Below, one piece after another: positions 51,291 through 59,491 of a stretch of 64,000 nt of DNA. This stretch comes from Nocardioides halotolerans DSM 19273 (GTDB taxonomy: Bacteria; Actinomycetota; Actinomycetes; Propionibacteriales; Nocardioidaceae). The translations under genes and the position numbers were made by a program. The notes beneath the pieces were generated by a model. That model saw only the letters and a program-made list of their open reading frames with translations. It was not told the origin of the DNA and did no database searches. The number at the start of each line of letters is the position of its first letter. The first letter of the stretch is position 1. The stretch spans positions 62,001-126,000 of the forward strand of contig NZ_KE383924.1 in the NCBI RefSeq assembly GCF_000422805.1, given 5' to 3'.

Positions 51291-51308
51291 CGGAGCCGGG
51301 GGGCTCCG
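51291..51308 (+). promoter_or_regulatory. Leader hairpin before the histidine kinase gene
   Basis: CGGAGCC-gggg-GGCTCCG, a perfect 7 bp stem, ends 27 bases before the ATG at 51336. TACAAC at 51279-51284 could be a -10. The remainder of the 174 bp gap 51162-51335 shows nothing else I can support. Confidence 0.4.
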
Positions 51309-51335
51309 CACGAGGGAGCACGGGGGACACGGGGG

Positions 51336-52874
51336 ATGGAACACGCACGTCACGCGCGCCTGCACGCCGACCGCGCACAGCTCGACGGGCTGGAGCGGGC
51401 CCGCCTCGTCCTGGTCACGGCCGGTGCCGCGCTGCTGGCGCTGGTGACCTGGATGGTGGCCACGGCCGTCAGGGACGAGCTCGACCCGCGGCTGCTCGGC
51501 ATCGCCTTCAACGCCGCGACGAGGCTGGGCTCCGCCCTGTTCCTCATCTGCGGGGTGCTGCTGTGGGCCTACGCCCGTCAGCACCGCTCCGACATGGCCG
51601 CGCGCGTCGGGGTCGCGGCGGTCCTCCTCGGGACGACCGGCGCGCTGACGGCGTTCGTCCGGGTGCTGCAGCCCCAGCAGTCCGGCTCCCTCGTCGGCCC
51701 GCTGGCCGCCACCACGGTCTCGATCCTCGCCGCCGGGGTGCTCCTGCCCGCCACGGCGCCCCGCGCCCCGCGACCGCTGCGAGCCAGCCACGCCGCGGTG
51801 CTGCTGGTCTCGGCGATCGGCCTGCTCGTCGGGCTCGGCGCCACGCAGGCCCAGCGGCCGACGCTGCTCGACGGCAGCCACACCGAGCACGCCCTGCTGG
51901 CGGCACTCGGCGCGAGCGCCTGGGCCGCCCTCGCCGTGCTCCTCCTGACCCGCCGCGAGTCCGCCGTCACGCCGCGGGGCCGGCGCCACCTGGCCTCGCT
52001 GTCGGCGCTGCTGTGCGCGGGCCACCTCCTGACGGCGGTCGACGGGGAGTCGATCTACCTGTTCGCGGTGCTCGCCGTGGTGCTGCGCATCGTCGCGGCC
52101 GCCCTGCTCCTGCGGGCCACCTGGTGCTCGCTCGACGAGCGGGTCAAGGCCGCGAGCCAGAGCCAGGCCCGCCTCAGCGCCGCGCTGGTGACCGCGATCG
52201 ACGCCGCTCAGGACGAGGAGCGCAGCCGTGCCCGGATCACCCACGACGCGCGCAACGCGTGCGCCGGCGTCCGAGCCTCGCTCGAGATCCTGAGCGACCA
52301 CGGTGAGGAGCTCGACCCGGCGACCCGCGCGCGGCTCCGCCAGGTGGCCATGTTCGGCGTGCTGCACCTCGAGCAGGTGATCACCCGCGCCGACCCCTAC
52401 GCGCGCGACTTCGCGGTCATGGAGGTGGTGCGCCGGGTCGTCGACGGACGCCGCCTGCTCGGCAACGAGGTCGCGGTCCTCGGCAGCGACGCCGTCGCCC
52501 ACGGCCGCGCGCACGACCTCGCCACCGCGCTCCTCAACCTGCTGGTCAACGCCGAGCGCCACGCGCCCGCCACCCAGGTCACCGTCGACGTGTCGGTGTG
52601 CGACGACCGGGTGCGGATCTGCGTAGCCGACGGCGGCCCCGGCGTCCCGTCCGAGCACCGGGAGCGCATCTTCTCGGCCGGCTGGCGCGGGGCGGCGAGC
52701 TGCGGACAGGGCCTCGGCCTCCAGACCGCCCGCGAGCTGATGCGGGGCCAGGGCGGCGACCTCGAGCTCGTGCCGAGCGCGCAGGGCGCGGCGTTCGTGC
52801 TGACCCTGCCCGCCGCGGCCCTCGAACCGACCCCCGAGCCGTCCCGGCCCCGACCCGCCCTCCAGGTCCAGTGA
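51336..52874 (+). CDS. Membrane sensor histidine kinase
   Basis: 512 residues. Seven or eight transmembrane helices occupy the first 265 residues, with no extracellular domain. The dimerisation box ARITHDARNACAGVRASLE holds phospho-His303. The catalytic domain carries N-box LLNLLVNAERHAP, G1 ADGGPGVP and G2 GQGLGLQTA. It overlaps the response-regulator gene (GTGA). The polytopic sensor suggests detection within the membrane; ligand unknown. Confidence 0.93.
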   Translation: MEHARHARLHADRAQLDGLERARLVLVTAGAALLALVTWMVATAVRDELDPRLLGIAFNAATRLGSALFLICGVLLWAYARQHRSDMAARVGVAAVLLGTTGALTAFVRVLQPQQSGSLVGPLAATTVSILAAGVLLPATAPRAPRPLRASHAAVLLVSAIGLLVGLGATQAQRPTLLDGSHTEHALLAALGASAWAALAVLLLTRRESAVTPRGRRHLASLSALLCAGHLLTAVDGESIYLFAVLAVVLRIVAAALLLRATWCSLDERVKAASQSQARLSAALVTAIDAAQDEERSRARITHDARNACAGVRASLEILSDHGEELDPATRARLRQVAMFGVLHLEQVITRADPYARDFAVMEVVRRVVDGRRLLGNEVAVLGSDAVAHGRAHDLATALLNLLVNAERHAPATQVTVDVSVCDDRVRICVADGGPGVPSEHRERIFSAGWRGAASCGQGLGLQTARELMRGQGGDLELVPSAQGAAFVLTLPAAALEPTPEPSRPRPALQVQ

Positions 52875-53539
52875 ACGACGCCGCGGTCCGGGTCCTCCTC
52901 GTCGACGACCACGAGCTGCTCGCGCAGCCCCTGGCGATCGCGCTGGGGCTGCGGGACCTGGAGGCGCGGATCGCGCCCCTCGGCAGCGCGGCCGAGGTCG
53001 TCGCCACCGCCGAAAGGACCAGTTTCGACCTGGTCCTGCTCGACCTCGACCTGGGAGGCAGCATCGGCGACGGGGCCAACCTGGTGCCGGACCTGGTCGC
53101 GACCGGCACCCGCGTCCTCGTGGTCACCGGGTCCACCGCGCCGTCCGCCGCGGGCCACGCCCTCGAGCTCGGCGCCATCGGCGTGGTCTACAAGCACGAG
53201 CCGTTCGGCGAGCTCGTGTCCACCGTCGTCGCGGCCGCTCACGGGGAGGCCGTGATGGACCTCGAGCAGCGCCGTGCCCTGCTCAAGGCCGCGCGTGACG
53301 AACGCCGCCGGGTGGCTGAGCTCGGTGCGCCGTTCGACCGGCTCAGCGTCCGCGAGTCGCAGGTGCTGCGCGCCCTCGCCGACGGCCTGAGCGTGAGCCA
53401 GATCGCCGTGGAGTGGGTCGTCTCCGAGGCCACGGTGCGCACGCAGGTCCGCGGGGTGCTCACCAAGCTCGGCGTCGGCAGCCAGCTCGCGGCGGTTGCG
53501 CGGGCCCGCCAGGCGGGGTGGCTTCCCGACCCGGGATGA
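52871..53539 (+). CDS. LuxR/NarL-family response regulator
   Basis: 222 residues. Receiver domain: acidic DD at 12-13, phosphoacceptor Asp58 in LVLLDLDLGG, Thr in VVTGST and Lys in VVYKHE. The C-terminal LuxR HTH is LSVRESQVLRALADGLSVSQ then SEATVRTQVRGVLTKLGV. Uses GTG 52871 overlapping the kinase stop. It should be phosphorylated by the upstream kinase and act on unknown targets. Confidence 0.93.
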   Translation: MNDAAVRVLLVDDHELLAQPLAIALGLRDLEARIAPLGSAAEVVATAERTSFDLVLLDLDLGGSIGDGANLVPDLVATGTRVLVVTGSTAPSAAGHALELGAIGVVYKHEPFGELVSTVVAAAHGEAVMDLEQRRALLKAARDERRRVAELGAPFDRLSVRESQVLRALADGLSVSQIAVEWVVSEATVRTQVRGVLTKLGVGSQLAAVARARQAGWLPDPG

Positions 53540-53546
53540 TGTCGGC

Positions 53547-53903
53547 GTGCGCGTCCTCGACCAGATCAGCTGGATCGCGGTCGGCTACGCCGTGCTCGTC
53601 GCTCTCCTCGCCGGCTGGTCGGCGTACCGCTGGCGGCAGCGGCCGCCGTGGCTCGAGTCGATGGCCTGGATGCTGGAGGCCCTCCTCGCGCTCCGGGCGC
53701 TGACCGGCCTCGCCGTGGTGGCGTCGGGCGAGCGGCCCGACAGCGTCAGCACGCACGTCGGCTACCTGGTCGCCTCGGTCTGCATCGTGCCCCTGGCGCT
53801 GCGCTCGGTGCAGGACGACCACGAGGTGTGGTCGCTCGGCGTGATCGGGATCGCGGCGGCGACCGTCGCGGTGATCAGCGTGCGGATCGTGATGACCCTG
53901 TGA
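53547..53903 (+). CDS. Small three- or four-helix membrane protein
   Basis: 118 residues from the GTG at 53547. Helices are at about 5-25 and 50-115; HVGYLVASVCIVPLALRSVQDD is the best conserved-looking portion. Starts 8 bp after the response-regulator stop and overlaps the next gene by GTGA, so it probably belongs to the same operon. No named family. Confidence 0.75.
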   Translation: MRVLDQISWIAVGYAVLVALLAGWSAYRWRQRPPWLESMAWMLEALLALRALTGLAVVASGERPDSVSTHVGYLVASVCIVPLALRSVQDDHEVWSLGVIGIAAATVAVISVRIVMTL

Positions 53904-54610
53904 CGCAGTCCGGCGCCTCCCGCTCGGGGGCGCACCAGCTCCTCCTCGCCGTCTACGCCGTCTTCACGCTGTCGGCCGGGGCGCGCTCGGCCGTCCAGCT
54001 CGCGACCAAGGCCGGCGACGCCCCGGTCGCGTACTCGCTGTCGCTGCTGGCGGCGGTCACCTACGCGCTGGGCTGGGTCGGCATCAGGCGGGCCTCGCAG
54101 GGTCGCACCCGGTTCGCCTCCTGGATGCTCTGGGTCGAGCTCACCGGCGTGCTGGGCGTCGGCACGCTGAGCCTGCTCCAGCGCGACTGGTTCCCCGACG
54201 CCTCGGTGTGGTCCGACTACGGCCTCGACTACGGCCTGGTGCCGGCGGTGCTCCCCGTCGCGGGCCTGTTCTGGCTGCGCACCCGCGACGCGGACCGGGT
54301 CGGCACCGGCACGGTGACGGCGTTCCGGGTGATCGCCTTCGCCGAGGCGCTGAGCTGGCTGGGACTCCTGACCGGCATGTTCTTCAAGTACGCCGTCGAC
54401 GCCGGCGAGCAGGGCGTGCACGTGTTCGGGCCGATCCACGGCACCGTGTTCCTCACCTACGTGGTGGTCGCACTGCTCACCTGGCGCTCGCAGCGCTGGT
54501 CGCTGCCGACGGTGTTCGTCGCGCTGGCCTCCTCCGTGCCGCCCTTCTGCACCGTCGTCTTCGAGGAGTGGGCGCGCCGGACCGGCCGCCTCGAGCCCGG
54601 TGGACGCTGA
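53900..54610 (+). CDS. Membrane protein with C-terminal DUF3817 domain
   Basis: 236 residues. The N-terminal part has four transmembrane helices (LLLAVYAVFTLSAGARSAVQ). The C-terminal 95 residues (VTAFRVIAFAEALSWLGLLT then KYAV, GPIHGTVFLTYVV) match DUF3817, usually a stand-alone membrane module. This looks like a fusion of an unnamed four-helix protein with DUF3817. The GTG start overlaps the previous gene, and its stop overlaps the methyltransferase start by 11 bp. Confidence 0.83.
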   Translation: MTQSGASRSGAHQLLLAVYAVFTLSAGARSAVQLATKAGDAPVAYSLSLLAAVTYALGWVGIRRASQGRTRFASWMLWVELTGVLGVGTLSLLQRDWFPDASVWSDYGLDYGLVPAVLPVAGLFWLRTRDADRVGTGTVTAFRVIAFAEALSWLGLLTGMFFKYAVDAGEQGVHVFGPIHGTVFLTYVVVALLTWRSQRWSLPTVFVALASSVPPFCTVVFEEWARRTGRLEPGGR

Positions 54611-55406
54611 CGGGCTCGACGCCCTCGTCCGCCGGCTGCGGGCGGCGGGGTGCGTGTTCGCCGAGGACGAGGCGGCGCTGCTCGTCGAGGCGGCCGGCTC
54701 CCCCACCGAGCTCGACGACCTGGTCGCACGCCGCGAGGCGGGCGAGCCGCTCGAGCAGCTCGTCGGGTGGGTGGACTTCTGCGGGCTCCGGCTCGTGGTG
54801 GAGCCGGGGGTGTTCGTGCCGCGGCAGCGCACGGCGCTGCTCGTCGACGAGGTGGCCGCCCTCGTCGGGCGGGGCTCGGTGCTGGTCGACCTCGGCTGCG
54901 GCGTCGGCGCGATCGCCGCGGCCGTGCTCGCCCGGTGCCCCGGGGTCGAGGTGCACGCCGTCGACATCGACCCGGCCGCGGTGTCGTGCGCGCGGCACAA
55001 CCTGCCGCCCGAGCGGGTCCTCCAGGGCGACCTCTACGACGCGCTGCCCGCCCGCCTGCGCGGCGAGGTGGACGTCGTGGTGGCCAACGCGCCGTACGTG
55101 CCCACCGAGGCGATCGCGCTGATGCCCCGCGAGGCCCGGGACCACGAGCGCCTCGTCGCGCTCGACGGCGGACCCGACGGGTTGGCCGTGCAGCGCCGGG
55201 TGATCGCCGAGGCGCCCGCCTGGCTGAGGCCGGGCGGCCACGTGCTGGTCGAGACCGGCCGGAGCCAGCTCGACGGCACCCGGTCCGCGCTCGTCGCCGC
55301 GGGGCTCGCGGTCACGGTCGCCGCCGACGAGGAGTCGGGAGGGCTCGTGGCCCGCGGCACGACGTACCCCAACAGCGGTATGGAAGGGGTCGGCGCACCC
55401 ACCTAG
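54600..55406 (+). CDS. PrmC/HemK-like N5-glutamine methyltransferase paralogue with NAPY motif
   Basis: 268 residues with a GTG start at 54600. The SAM motif VLVDLGCGVGAIAAAVL is at 95-110. The active-site tetrapeptide, NPPY in true PrmC, here reads NAPY at 163-166 (VVVANAPYVPTEAI). The N-terminal helical substrate domain is short. Probably a glutamine or related N-methyltransferase paralogue whose substrate is not the release factor. Overlaps the membrane gene. Confidence 0.88.
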   Translation: MDADGLDALVRRLRAAGCVFAEDEAALLVEAAGSPTELDDLVARREAGEPLEQLVGWVDFCGLRLVVEPGVFVPRQRTALLVDEVAALVGRGSVLVDLGCGVGAIAAAVLARCPGVEVHAVDIDPAAVSCARHNLPPERVLQGDLYDALPARLRGEVDVVVANAPYVPTEAIALMPREARDHERLVALDGGPDGLAVQRRVIAEAPAWLRPGGHVLVETGRSQLDGTRSALVAAGLAVTVAADEESGGLVARGTTYPNSGMEGVGAPT

Positions 55407-55521
55407 ACTGCGAGAGCACCGAGATCTCTCGGTCGGCGACGGCTCCCATCCCCATGTCCGCCGCAGCCCCGGTGGGGGGTGGCTGCGTTCGGGAGCCGTC
55501 GCCCTTGGGCGCTCGGCGCCC
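55404..55521 (+). ncRNA. Candidate structured small RNA or complex terminator between convergent genes
   Basis: TAGACT at 55404-55409 could be a -10, with TGGAAG (55381-55386) as a weak -35 17 bp upstream. Downstream come a hairpin ACCGAGA-tc-TCTCGGT (55418-55433), a 13 bp outer stem GGCGACGGCTCCC (55435-55447) paired with GGGAGCCGTCGCC (55491-55503), and an inner stem CGCAGCC (55462-55468) with GGCTGCG (55481-55487). A closing hairpin GGGCGC-tcg-GCGCCC (55507-55521) follows. This is far more structure than a plain terminator needs. No Rfam family was identified by eye. Confidence 0.45.
55507..55521 (+). terminator. Short GC hairpin between convergent genes
   Basis: GGGCGC-tcg-GCGCCC is a perfect 6 bp stem ending two bases before the convergent stop codon at 55523. 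It could end transcripts from the methyltransferase or the candidate small RNA. No U-run follows. Confidence 0.5.
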
Positions 55522-55522
55522 G

Positions 55523-56107
55523 TCAGCGCAGGGAGACGCGGCCGCGCACCCGCAGGGTGTCCTCGGAGAAGCCGGGACCGGAGCCGTTCTTCTCCTGCAG
55601 GTACGCCGAGACCCGCAGCACCCCGTCGCCCGTCGGCACGCAGCCCGCGGGCACGTCGACGCGCACGGTGCCGGACCGCCGCGAGGTGTGGACCTTGAGC
55701 AGGCAGGCGGTGTTGCCGGAGTAGGTGGTCGCGGTCTTGTGCTGCGGGTTGGCGAGCACGACCAGCTCGGCGAGCGGCCGGCCGGCCGGGACGAACTGCG
55801 CCTCCACGACCTGGTCGAACGTGCGGCCGGCGACGATCCGGGCGATGGTGAAGGTGAACCGGATGAGCTGGCCCTCCCGGGTCACCCCGAACTGCTCGAG
55901 GTCGATCGACCTGCGCTGCCCGGTCGTCGGCTTGGTCCCGCCGCCGTCGAAGACGTTGACGTCGCCGGTCGGGTCGGTCTTGTGGATCGGCAGGTCAGTC
56001 TGCGCCGCGACGGCAGCCGGCGCCCCGGGGAGGGACCCGGCGACCACCCCGGCGACCAACGTTGCGGCGAGGGCTGCGGCGAGAGCGGCTGCGGCGCGGA
56101 GGATCAC
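55523..56107 (-). CDS. Secreted hypothetical protein
   Basis: 194 residues with a GTG start at 56107. The long alanine-rich signal peptide is about 1-35 (cleavage after AAVAA). The mature part is beta-rich, beginning DLPIHKTDPTGDVNVFDGGG, with Cys residues in SGNTACLL and PAGCVPTG. No catalytic motif. The remaining 16 bp before the TOPRIM gene hold nothing. Confidence 0.75.
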   Translation of the reverse strand: MILRAAAALAAALAATLVAGVVAGSLPGAPAAVAAQTDLPIHKTDPTGDVNVFDGGGTKPTTGQRRSIDLEQFGVTREGQLIRFTFTIARIVAGRTFDQVVEAQFVPAGRPLAELVVLANPQHKTATTYSGNTACLLKVHTSRRSGTVRVDVPAGCVPTGDGVLRVSAYLQEKNGSGPGFSEDTLRVRGRVSLR

Positions 56108-56123
56108 GCGGGGGATCGTCCCA

Positions 56124-56690
56124 TCACGAGAGCGCGTCGGCGAGCACCCGCTCGAGGGGTGTCGGCGCGGGGGTGTCGCCCAGCGCTTCGACGAGGAGCC
56201 GGCCGTAGCGGACCTTGCGGCCCGAGCCGGACCCGAGGAACCGGTGCAGCTGCTCCTCGGGCCGGCGGTCGCGCTGGGCGGGCTGCTGCTGCAGCCCGCG
56301 GAGGTGGGCCAGGTCGCCCTGCGCCTCGACCACGGCGAGCACCGCGGGCACGCCGAGCACGCGGATCAGCTCGTCCTCCAGGTCGCGCTCGCAGCAGTGG
56401 AACCCGAGCTCGGCCAGTCCCTCGCGGCCCGGACTGGGCACGAGCCCGCCCCGCTCGAGACCGCCGCGCACGAACCGCTCCTCGGCCGCGTCGTACAGCC
56501 CGGTGAGGCGCAGCCCCAGGCCGTGCGGGCCGAGCTCGGCGACGTGGCGAGCCACGTTGGTCGCCCCGCCCATCGCGACCACCTCGACACCTCGGTCCGG
56601 GAGGACGACGCCGCGCCGGGCCGCGAGCGCCAGCACGGCCACGCGGTCGCTCTCGCCCTCCACGAGGACGGCGACCCGCCGCTCACCCAT
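56124..56690 (-). CDS. TOPRIM-fold protein (OLD-family-like, lacking an ATPase domain)
   Basis: 188 residues from the ATG at 56690. The TOPRIM acidic start RRVAVLVEGESDRVAVLALA (4-23) contains the conserved Glu, followed by VEVVAMGGATNVARH and later GLYDAAEERFVRGGL with a D. OLD proteins normally have an N-terminal ABC ATPase; here only the TOPRIM half is present. The ATG overlaps the hydrolase stop by eight bases. Role in DNA cleavage is possible but unproven. Confidence 0.78.
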   Translation of the reverse strand: MGERRVAVLVEGESDRVAVLALAARRGVVLPDRGVEVVAMGGATNVARHVAELGPHGLGLRLTGLYDAAEERFVRGGLERGGLVPSPGREGLAELGFHCCERDLEDELIRVLGVPAVLAVVEAQGDLAHLRGLQQQPAQRDRRPEEQLHRFLGSGSGRKVRYGRLLVEALGDTPAPTPLERVLADALS

Positions 56691-57567
56691 CGGCGAGGAC
56701 GAAGTCCGCGACCAGGTCGTCGACGACGTCCGGTCGCTCGACCTGGAGGAAGTGGCCGGCGCCCTCGACCAGCTCGAACCTCGCCGTCGACGGCAGCCGG
56801 GTCGCCGCGTGCTCGGCGTACGCCGCCTGGAGGCAGCCGTCGTCGGCGCCGTGCAGGTGCAGCGAGGGCACGGTCGGGACGTCGCCGAGGGTCCGCGCCC
56901 ACGCATGGTGCGCCGGGGGCGCGGCCCACGGTGCGCGGATCGCCCGGTAGTAGCCCACCGCCGCGGCGACGTGCGCACGGGTCGGCCACGCCGCCCGCAC
57001 CAGGGCGACGTCCTCGGCGCCGTCGTGGCCCGGCGACCAGTCGCGCCACAGCTTCGGCAACCAGCGGTCGACGGTGCGCTCGGGGAGCACCGGCAGCTGG
57101 TTGAACACCGTGTACCAGCTCTGCCGGACCTGCCGCGGCGCCAGCCGCAGCGGCGCACCCTGCATGGCGCCCAGCGGTGGCACCGCGAGGCTCGCGATGC
57201 GCCGGTAGGGCGAGTCGGGGTGGGCACCGAGCGCGTTGGCCGTGATCGCGCCCCAGTCGTGGCCGACCAGGACCGTGCGCTCGTCACCGCCGAGCGCGCC
57301 GTGCAACGCGACGGCGTCGGCCATCAGCCCGCCGACGTGGTAGCCGTCGGCCGCCAGCCCGCTCGGTGCGTAGCCGCGGAGGAACGGCGCCACGACCCGC
57401 AACCCGCGCGCGGCCAAGTGCGGACCGAGGTGCCGCCAGGTCCACGCGGTGTCGGGGAAGCCGTGCAGCGCGACCACCAGCGGCGCCTCGCGCGGCCCCC
57501 AGGTCAGGCACGAGAGCCGCACGCCCGGGAGCGCGACCTCGAGGACCTCGGGAGCGGTGGGCGGCAC
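56683..57567 (-). CDS. Alpha/beta hydrolase, epoxide-hydrolase/haloalkane-dehalogenase-like
   Basis: 294 residues. HGFPDTAWTWRHL near 35 is the oxyanion region; the nucleophile elbow GHDWGAI has Asp near 105, so the nucleophile is Asp rather than Ser, as in epoxide hydrolases and dehalogenases. Catalytic His lies in VEGAGHFLQVE. Cap domain between about 135 and 220. Follows the acyl-CoA dehydrogenase on the same strand (9 bp gap). Confidence 0.92.
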   Translation of the reverse strand: MPPTAPEVLEVALPGVRLSCLTWGPREAPLVVALHGFPDTAWTWRHLGPHLAARGLRVVAPFLRGYAPSGLAADGYHVGGLMADAVALHGALGGDERTVLVGHDWGAITANALGAHPDSPYRRIASLAVPPLGAMQGAPLRLAPRQVRQSWYTVFNQLPVLPERTVDRWLPKLWRDWSPGHDGAEDVALVRAAWPTRAHVAAAVGYYRAIRAPWAAPPAHHAWARTLGDVPTVPSLHLHGADDGCLQAAYAEHAATRLPSTARFELVEGAGHFLQVERPDVVDDLVADFVLADG

Positions 57568-57576
57568 CGCCCCACA

Positions 57577-58704
57577 CTAGAGACGACCCAGGACCTCGTC
57601 TCCTGCCATCAGCAGCGTGTCCTCGGGAGTGGTGGGGTGGAACTTGGCGGCCCGGATGTCGCGGTAGCAGCGCTCGACCACCGAGCCGCGGAAGAACGCC
57701 GATCCGCCCGCCACCTCCATCGCGAGGTCGCAGACCTCGATGCCCGCGAGCGCGACCTCGCGCTTGGCGAGCATGACCGCGGTCAGGGTCTCGGCGGAGG
57801 GCTGCGGGTCGGGTCCGACCAGGTCGAGCGCGCCGTCGAGCGCCCAGCCCGCCACCCGGAGACGGTGCTGCATGAGCCCGACCTGGCGGCGGACCGTCGG
57901 GTCGTTCGCGCGCCTGGCCGCGGCCCGGACCGCCGCCGCAGAGGCCGCCTCGGCCACGCCGAGGTAGGCCGCCGAGACGATCGGGAACGCGATGCTCCCG
58001 ATCACCTGCAGCGGACCGTCGAGCACGCCGTAGGGCCGGTTTGCCAGCACCCGCTCGTCGGGCACGAAGACGTCCTCGAGCACCACGTCGTTGCTCGCGG
58101 TGCCGCGCATGCCGAGGGTGTCCCAGTTGTCGAGGACGGTGACGCCCTCGGACGAGAACGGCACGGCGAGGTTGAGCACCCGCCGGCCCTCCTCGGCGTC
58201 GTCGTAGGTCGCCATGGTGGACATCGCCGTACCCACGGTCGACTGGCTGGCGAAGCGCTTGTGGCCCGAGACGCGGTAGCCGCCCTCGACCCTGACGGCG
58301 GCGCCGTGCGGGTGCGTCCAGTCGCCACCGCCTGTCGAGACCAGCACGATGCCGTCGTCCGCGACGCGACGCAGCGTGGCCTCCGCGCCGGGCAGGCCGC
58401 GGCGGTAGCGCCACGCGGTGAAGCAGACGACGTGCTGGTGCATCGAGGTGGCGAGGGCCGTGGAGCCGCAGTGGTGCGCGAGCTCGCGCTGGAGCGCCGC
58501 GAGCTCGCGATTGTCCGCGCCGAGCCCGCCGAGCTCCACCGGCACGCCGGCGGCGAGCAGGCCCGCGTCGCGGATCGCGTCGAGGGCCTCGGACACGAAG
58601 CTGCCCTCGACGTCGTGGCGTCCGGCGTGCTCGGCGAGCACGGGGGCGACCGTCGCGGCGCGGTCGAGCAGGGAAAGGGTGCGGGTGTCGTCGAGAGTGG
58701 TCAT
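57577..58704 (-). CDS. Acyl-CoA dehydrogenase family flavoprotein
   Basis: 375 residues with the ATG at 58704; longer same-frame starts pass through the promoter and the divergent regulator. Segments GYRVSGHKRFASQSTVGTAM, VTVLDNWDTLGMRGTASNDV and AMEVAGGSAFFRGSVVERCY mark the middle and C-terminal domains. The usual catalytic Glu is not obvious at its normal place; the sequence resembles the flavin monooxygenase/DszC-like branch of the family. Divergent from an HxlR-type regulator. Confidence 0.9.
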   Translation of the reverse strand: MTTLDDTRTLSLLDRAATVAPVLAEHAGRHDVEGSFVSEALDAIRDAGLLAAGVPVELGGLGADNRELAALQRELAHHCGSTALATSMHQHVVCFTAWRYRRGLPGAEATLRRVADDGIVLVSTGGGDWTHPHGAAVRVEGGYRVSGHKRFASQSTVGTAMSTMATYDDAEEGRRVLNLAVPFSSEGVTVLDNWDTLGMRGTASNDVVLEDVFVPDERVLANRPYGVLDGPLQVIGSIAFPIVSAAYLGVAEAASAAAVRAAARRANDPTVRRQVGLMQHRLRVAGWALDGALDLVGPDPQPSAETLTAVMLAKREVALAGIEVCDLAMEVAGGSAFFRGSVVERCYRDIRAAKFHPTTPEDTLLMAGDEVLGRL

Positions 58705-58747
58705 GCGGAGAGGTTCCGCGCGGACGGCACGACCGGGATAGTGCAGG

Positions 58748-58778
58748 TTCTGGACCTGGCCAGTACAACTTCTGGACC
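58748..58778. promoter_or_regulatory. Two direct TTCTGGACC repeats between acyl-CoA dehydrogenase and HxlR genes
   Basis: TTCTGGACC occurs at 58748-58756 and 58770-58778, 22 bp apart, about two helical turns, so a dimer could contact both from one face. They lie in the 102 bp divergent region and are a candidate site for the adjacent HxlR regulator. A GTACAA half-site lies between them. Confidence 0.5.
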
Positions 58779-58806
58779 CCAGCGTGCGCCGGTGCGACGA
58801 TGAGCC

Positions 58807-59478
58807 ATGCCGGAGTACGGGCGGTTCTGCCCCGTGTCGCTCACCACCGAGGTGCTCGCCGACCGGTGGACGCCGCTCATCGTGCGCGAGCTCGTGCTCG
58901 GCAACACGCGCTTCAACGACATCGCCCGCGGCCTGCCCGGCATCTCGCGCAGCCTGCTCACCGCCCGGCTGCGCCACCTCGAGAAGCGTGGCGTGGTGGA
59001 GCGGTGGGCGTCGGAGTACCACCTCACGCCCGCAGGCCGCGATCTCGAGAAGATCATCGACGCCTTCGGGCGGTGGGCGGTCGAGTGGCTCTTCGACGAG
59101 CTCTACCCGCACGAGGTGCACCCGCACACCCTGATGTGGTGGATGCACCGCCGGACCGACCCGTCGCGGTTCCCCGCCGAGCGGGTGGTGCTGGAGTTCG
59201 TGTTCACCGCGCCCGACCCGATGACGGTGTGGCTGGTGCTCGAGCACGGCGAGGTGTCGGTGTGCCACCAGCACCCCGGTTTCGACACTGACGTGCTGCT
59301 GCGGGCGACCACCGCGACCTACAGCGACATCTTCAACGGGCCGCTCACGTGGGCCGACGCGGTGCGGTCGGGGGCGATCGAGGTGGCCGGGTCGCCGCGG
59401 CTGGTGCGCGCGCTGCCGGGCTGGTTCCTCTGGAGCCCGTGGGCCGAGGCCACGCGTGAACGGATGGCCCGGTCCTGA
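58807..59478 (+). CDS. HxlR-family transcriptional regulator with C-terminal SCP2-like domain
   Basis: 223 residues. HxlR winged helix: FCPVSLTTEVLADRWTPLIV then NTRFNDIARGLPGISRSLLT and RLRHLEKRGVVERW. The extra 110 residues after the DNA-binding domain look like a sterol-carrier (SCP2)-like fold and could sense a lipid. Divergent from acyl-CoA dehydrogenase, which it probably controls; ends 13 bp before psuK. Confidence 0.88.
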   Translation: MPEYGRFCPVSLTTEVLADRWTPLIVRELVLGNTRFNDIARGLPGISRSLLTARLRHLEKRGVVERWASEYHLTPAGRDLEKIIDAFGRWAVEWLFDELYPHEVHPHTLMWWMHRRTDPSRFPAERVVLEFVFTAPDPMTVWLVLEHGEVSVCHQHPGFDTDVLLRATTATYSDIFNGPLTWADAVRSGAIEVAGSPRLVRALPGWFLWSPWAEATRERMARS

Positions 59479-59491
59479 CTACCCTGTCGCC

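Noticed and set aside
55404..55521. SRP RNA or 6C RNA
   Set aside because: The conserved SRP tetraloop region is absent, and only one C-rich loop exists on the reverse strand, where 6C RNA has two.
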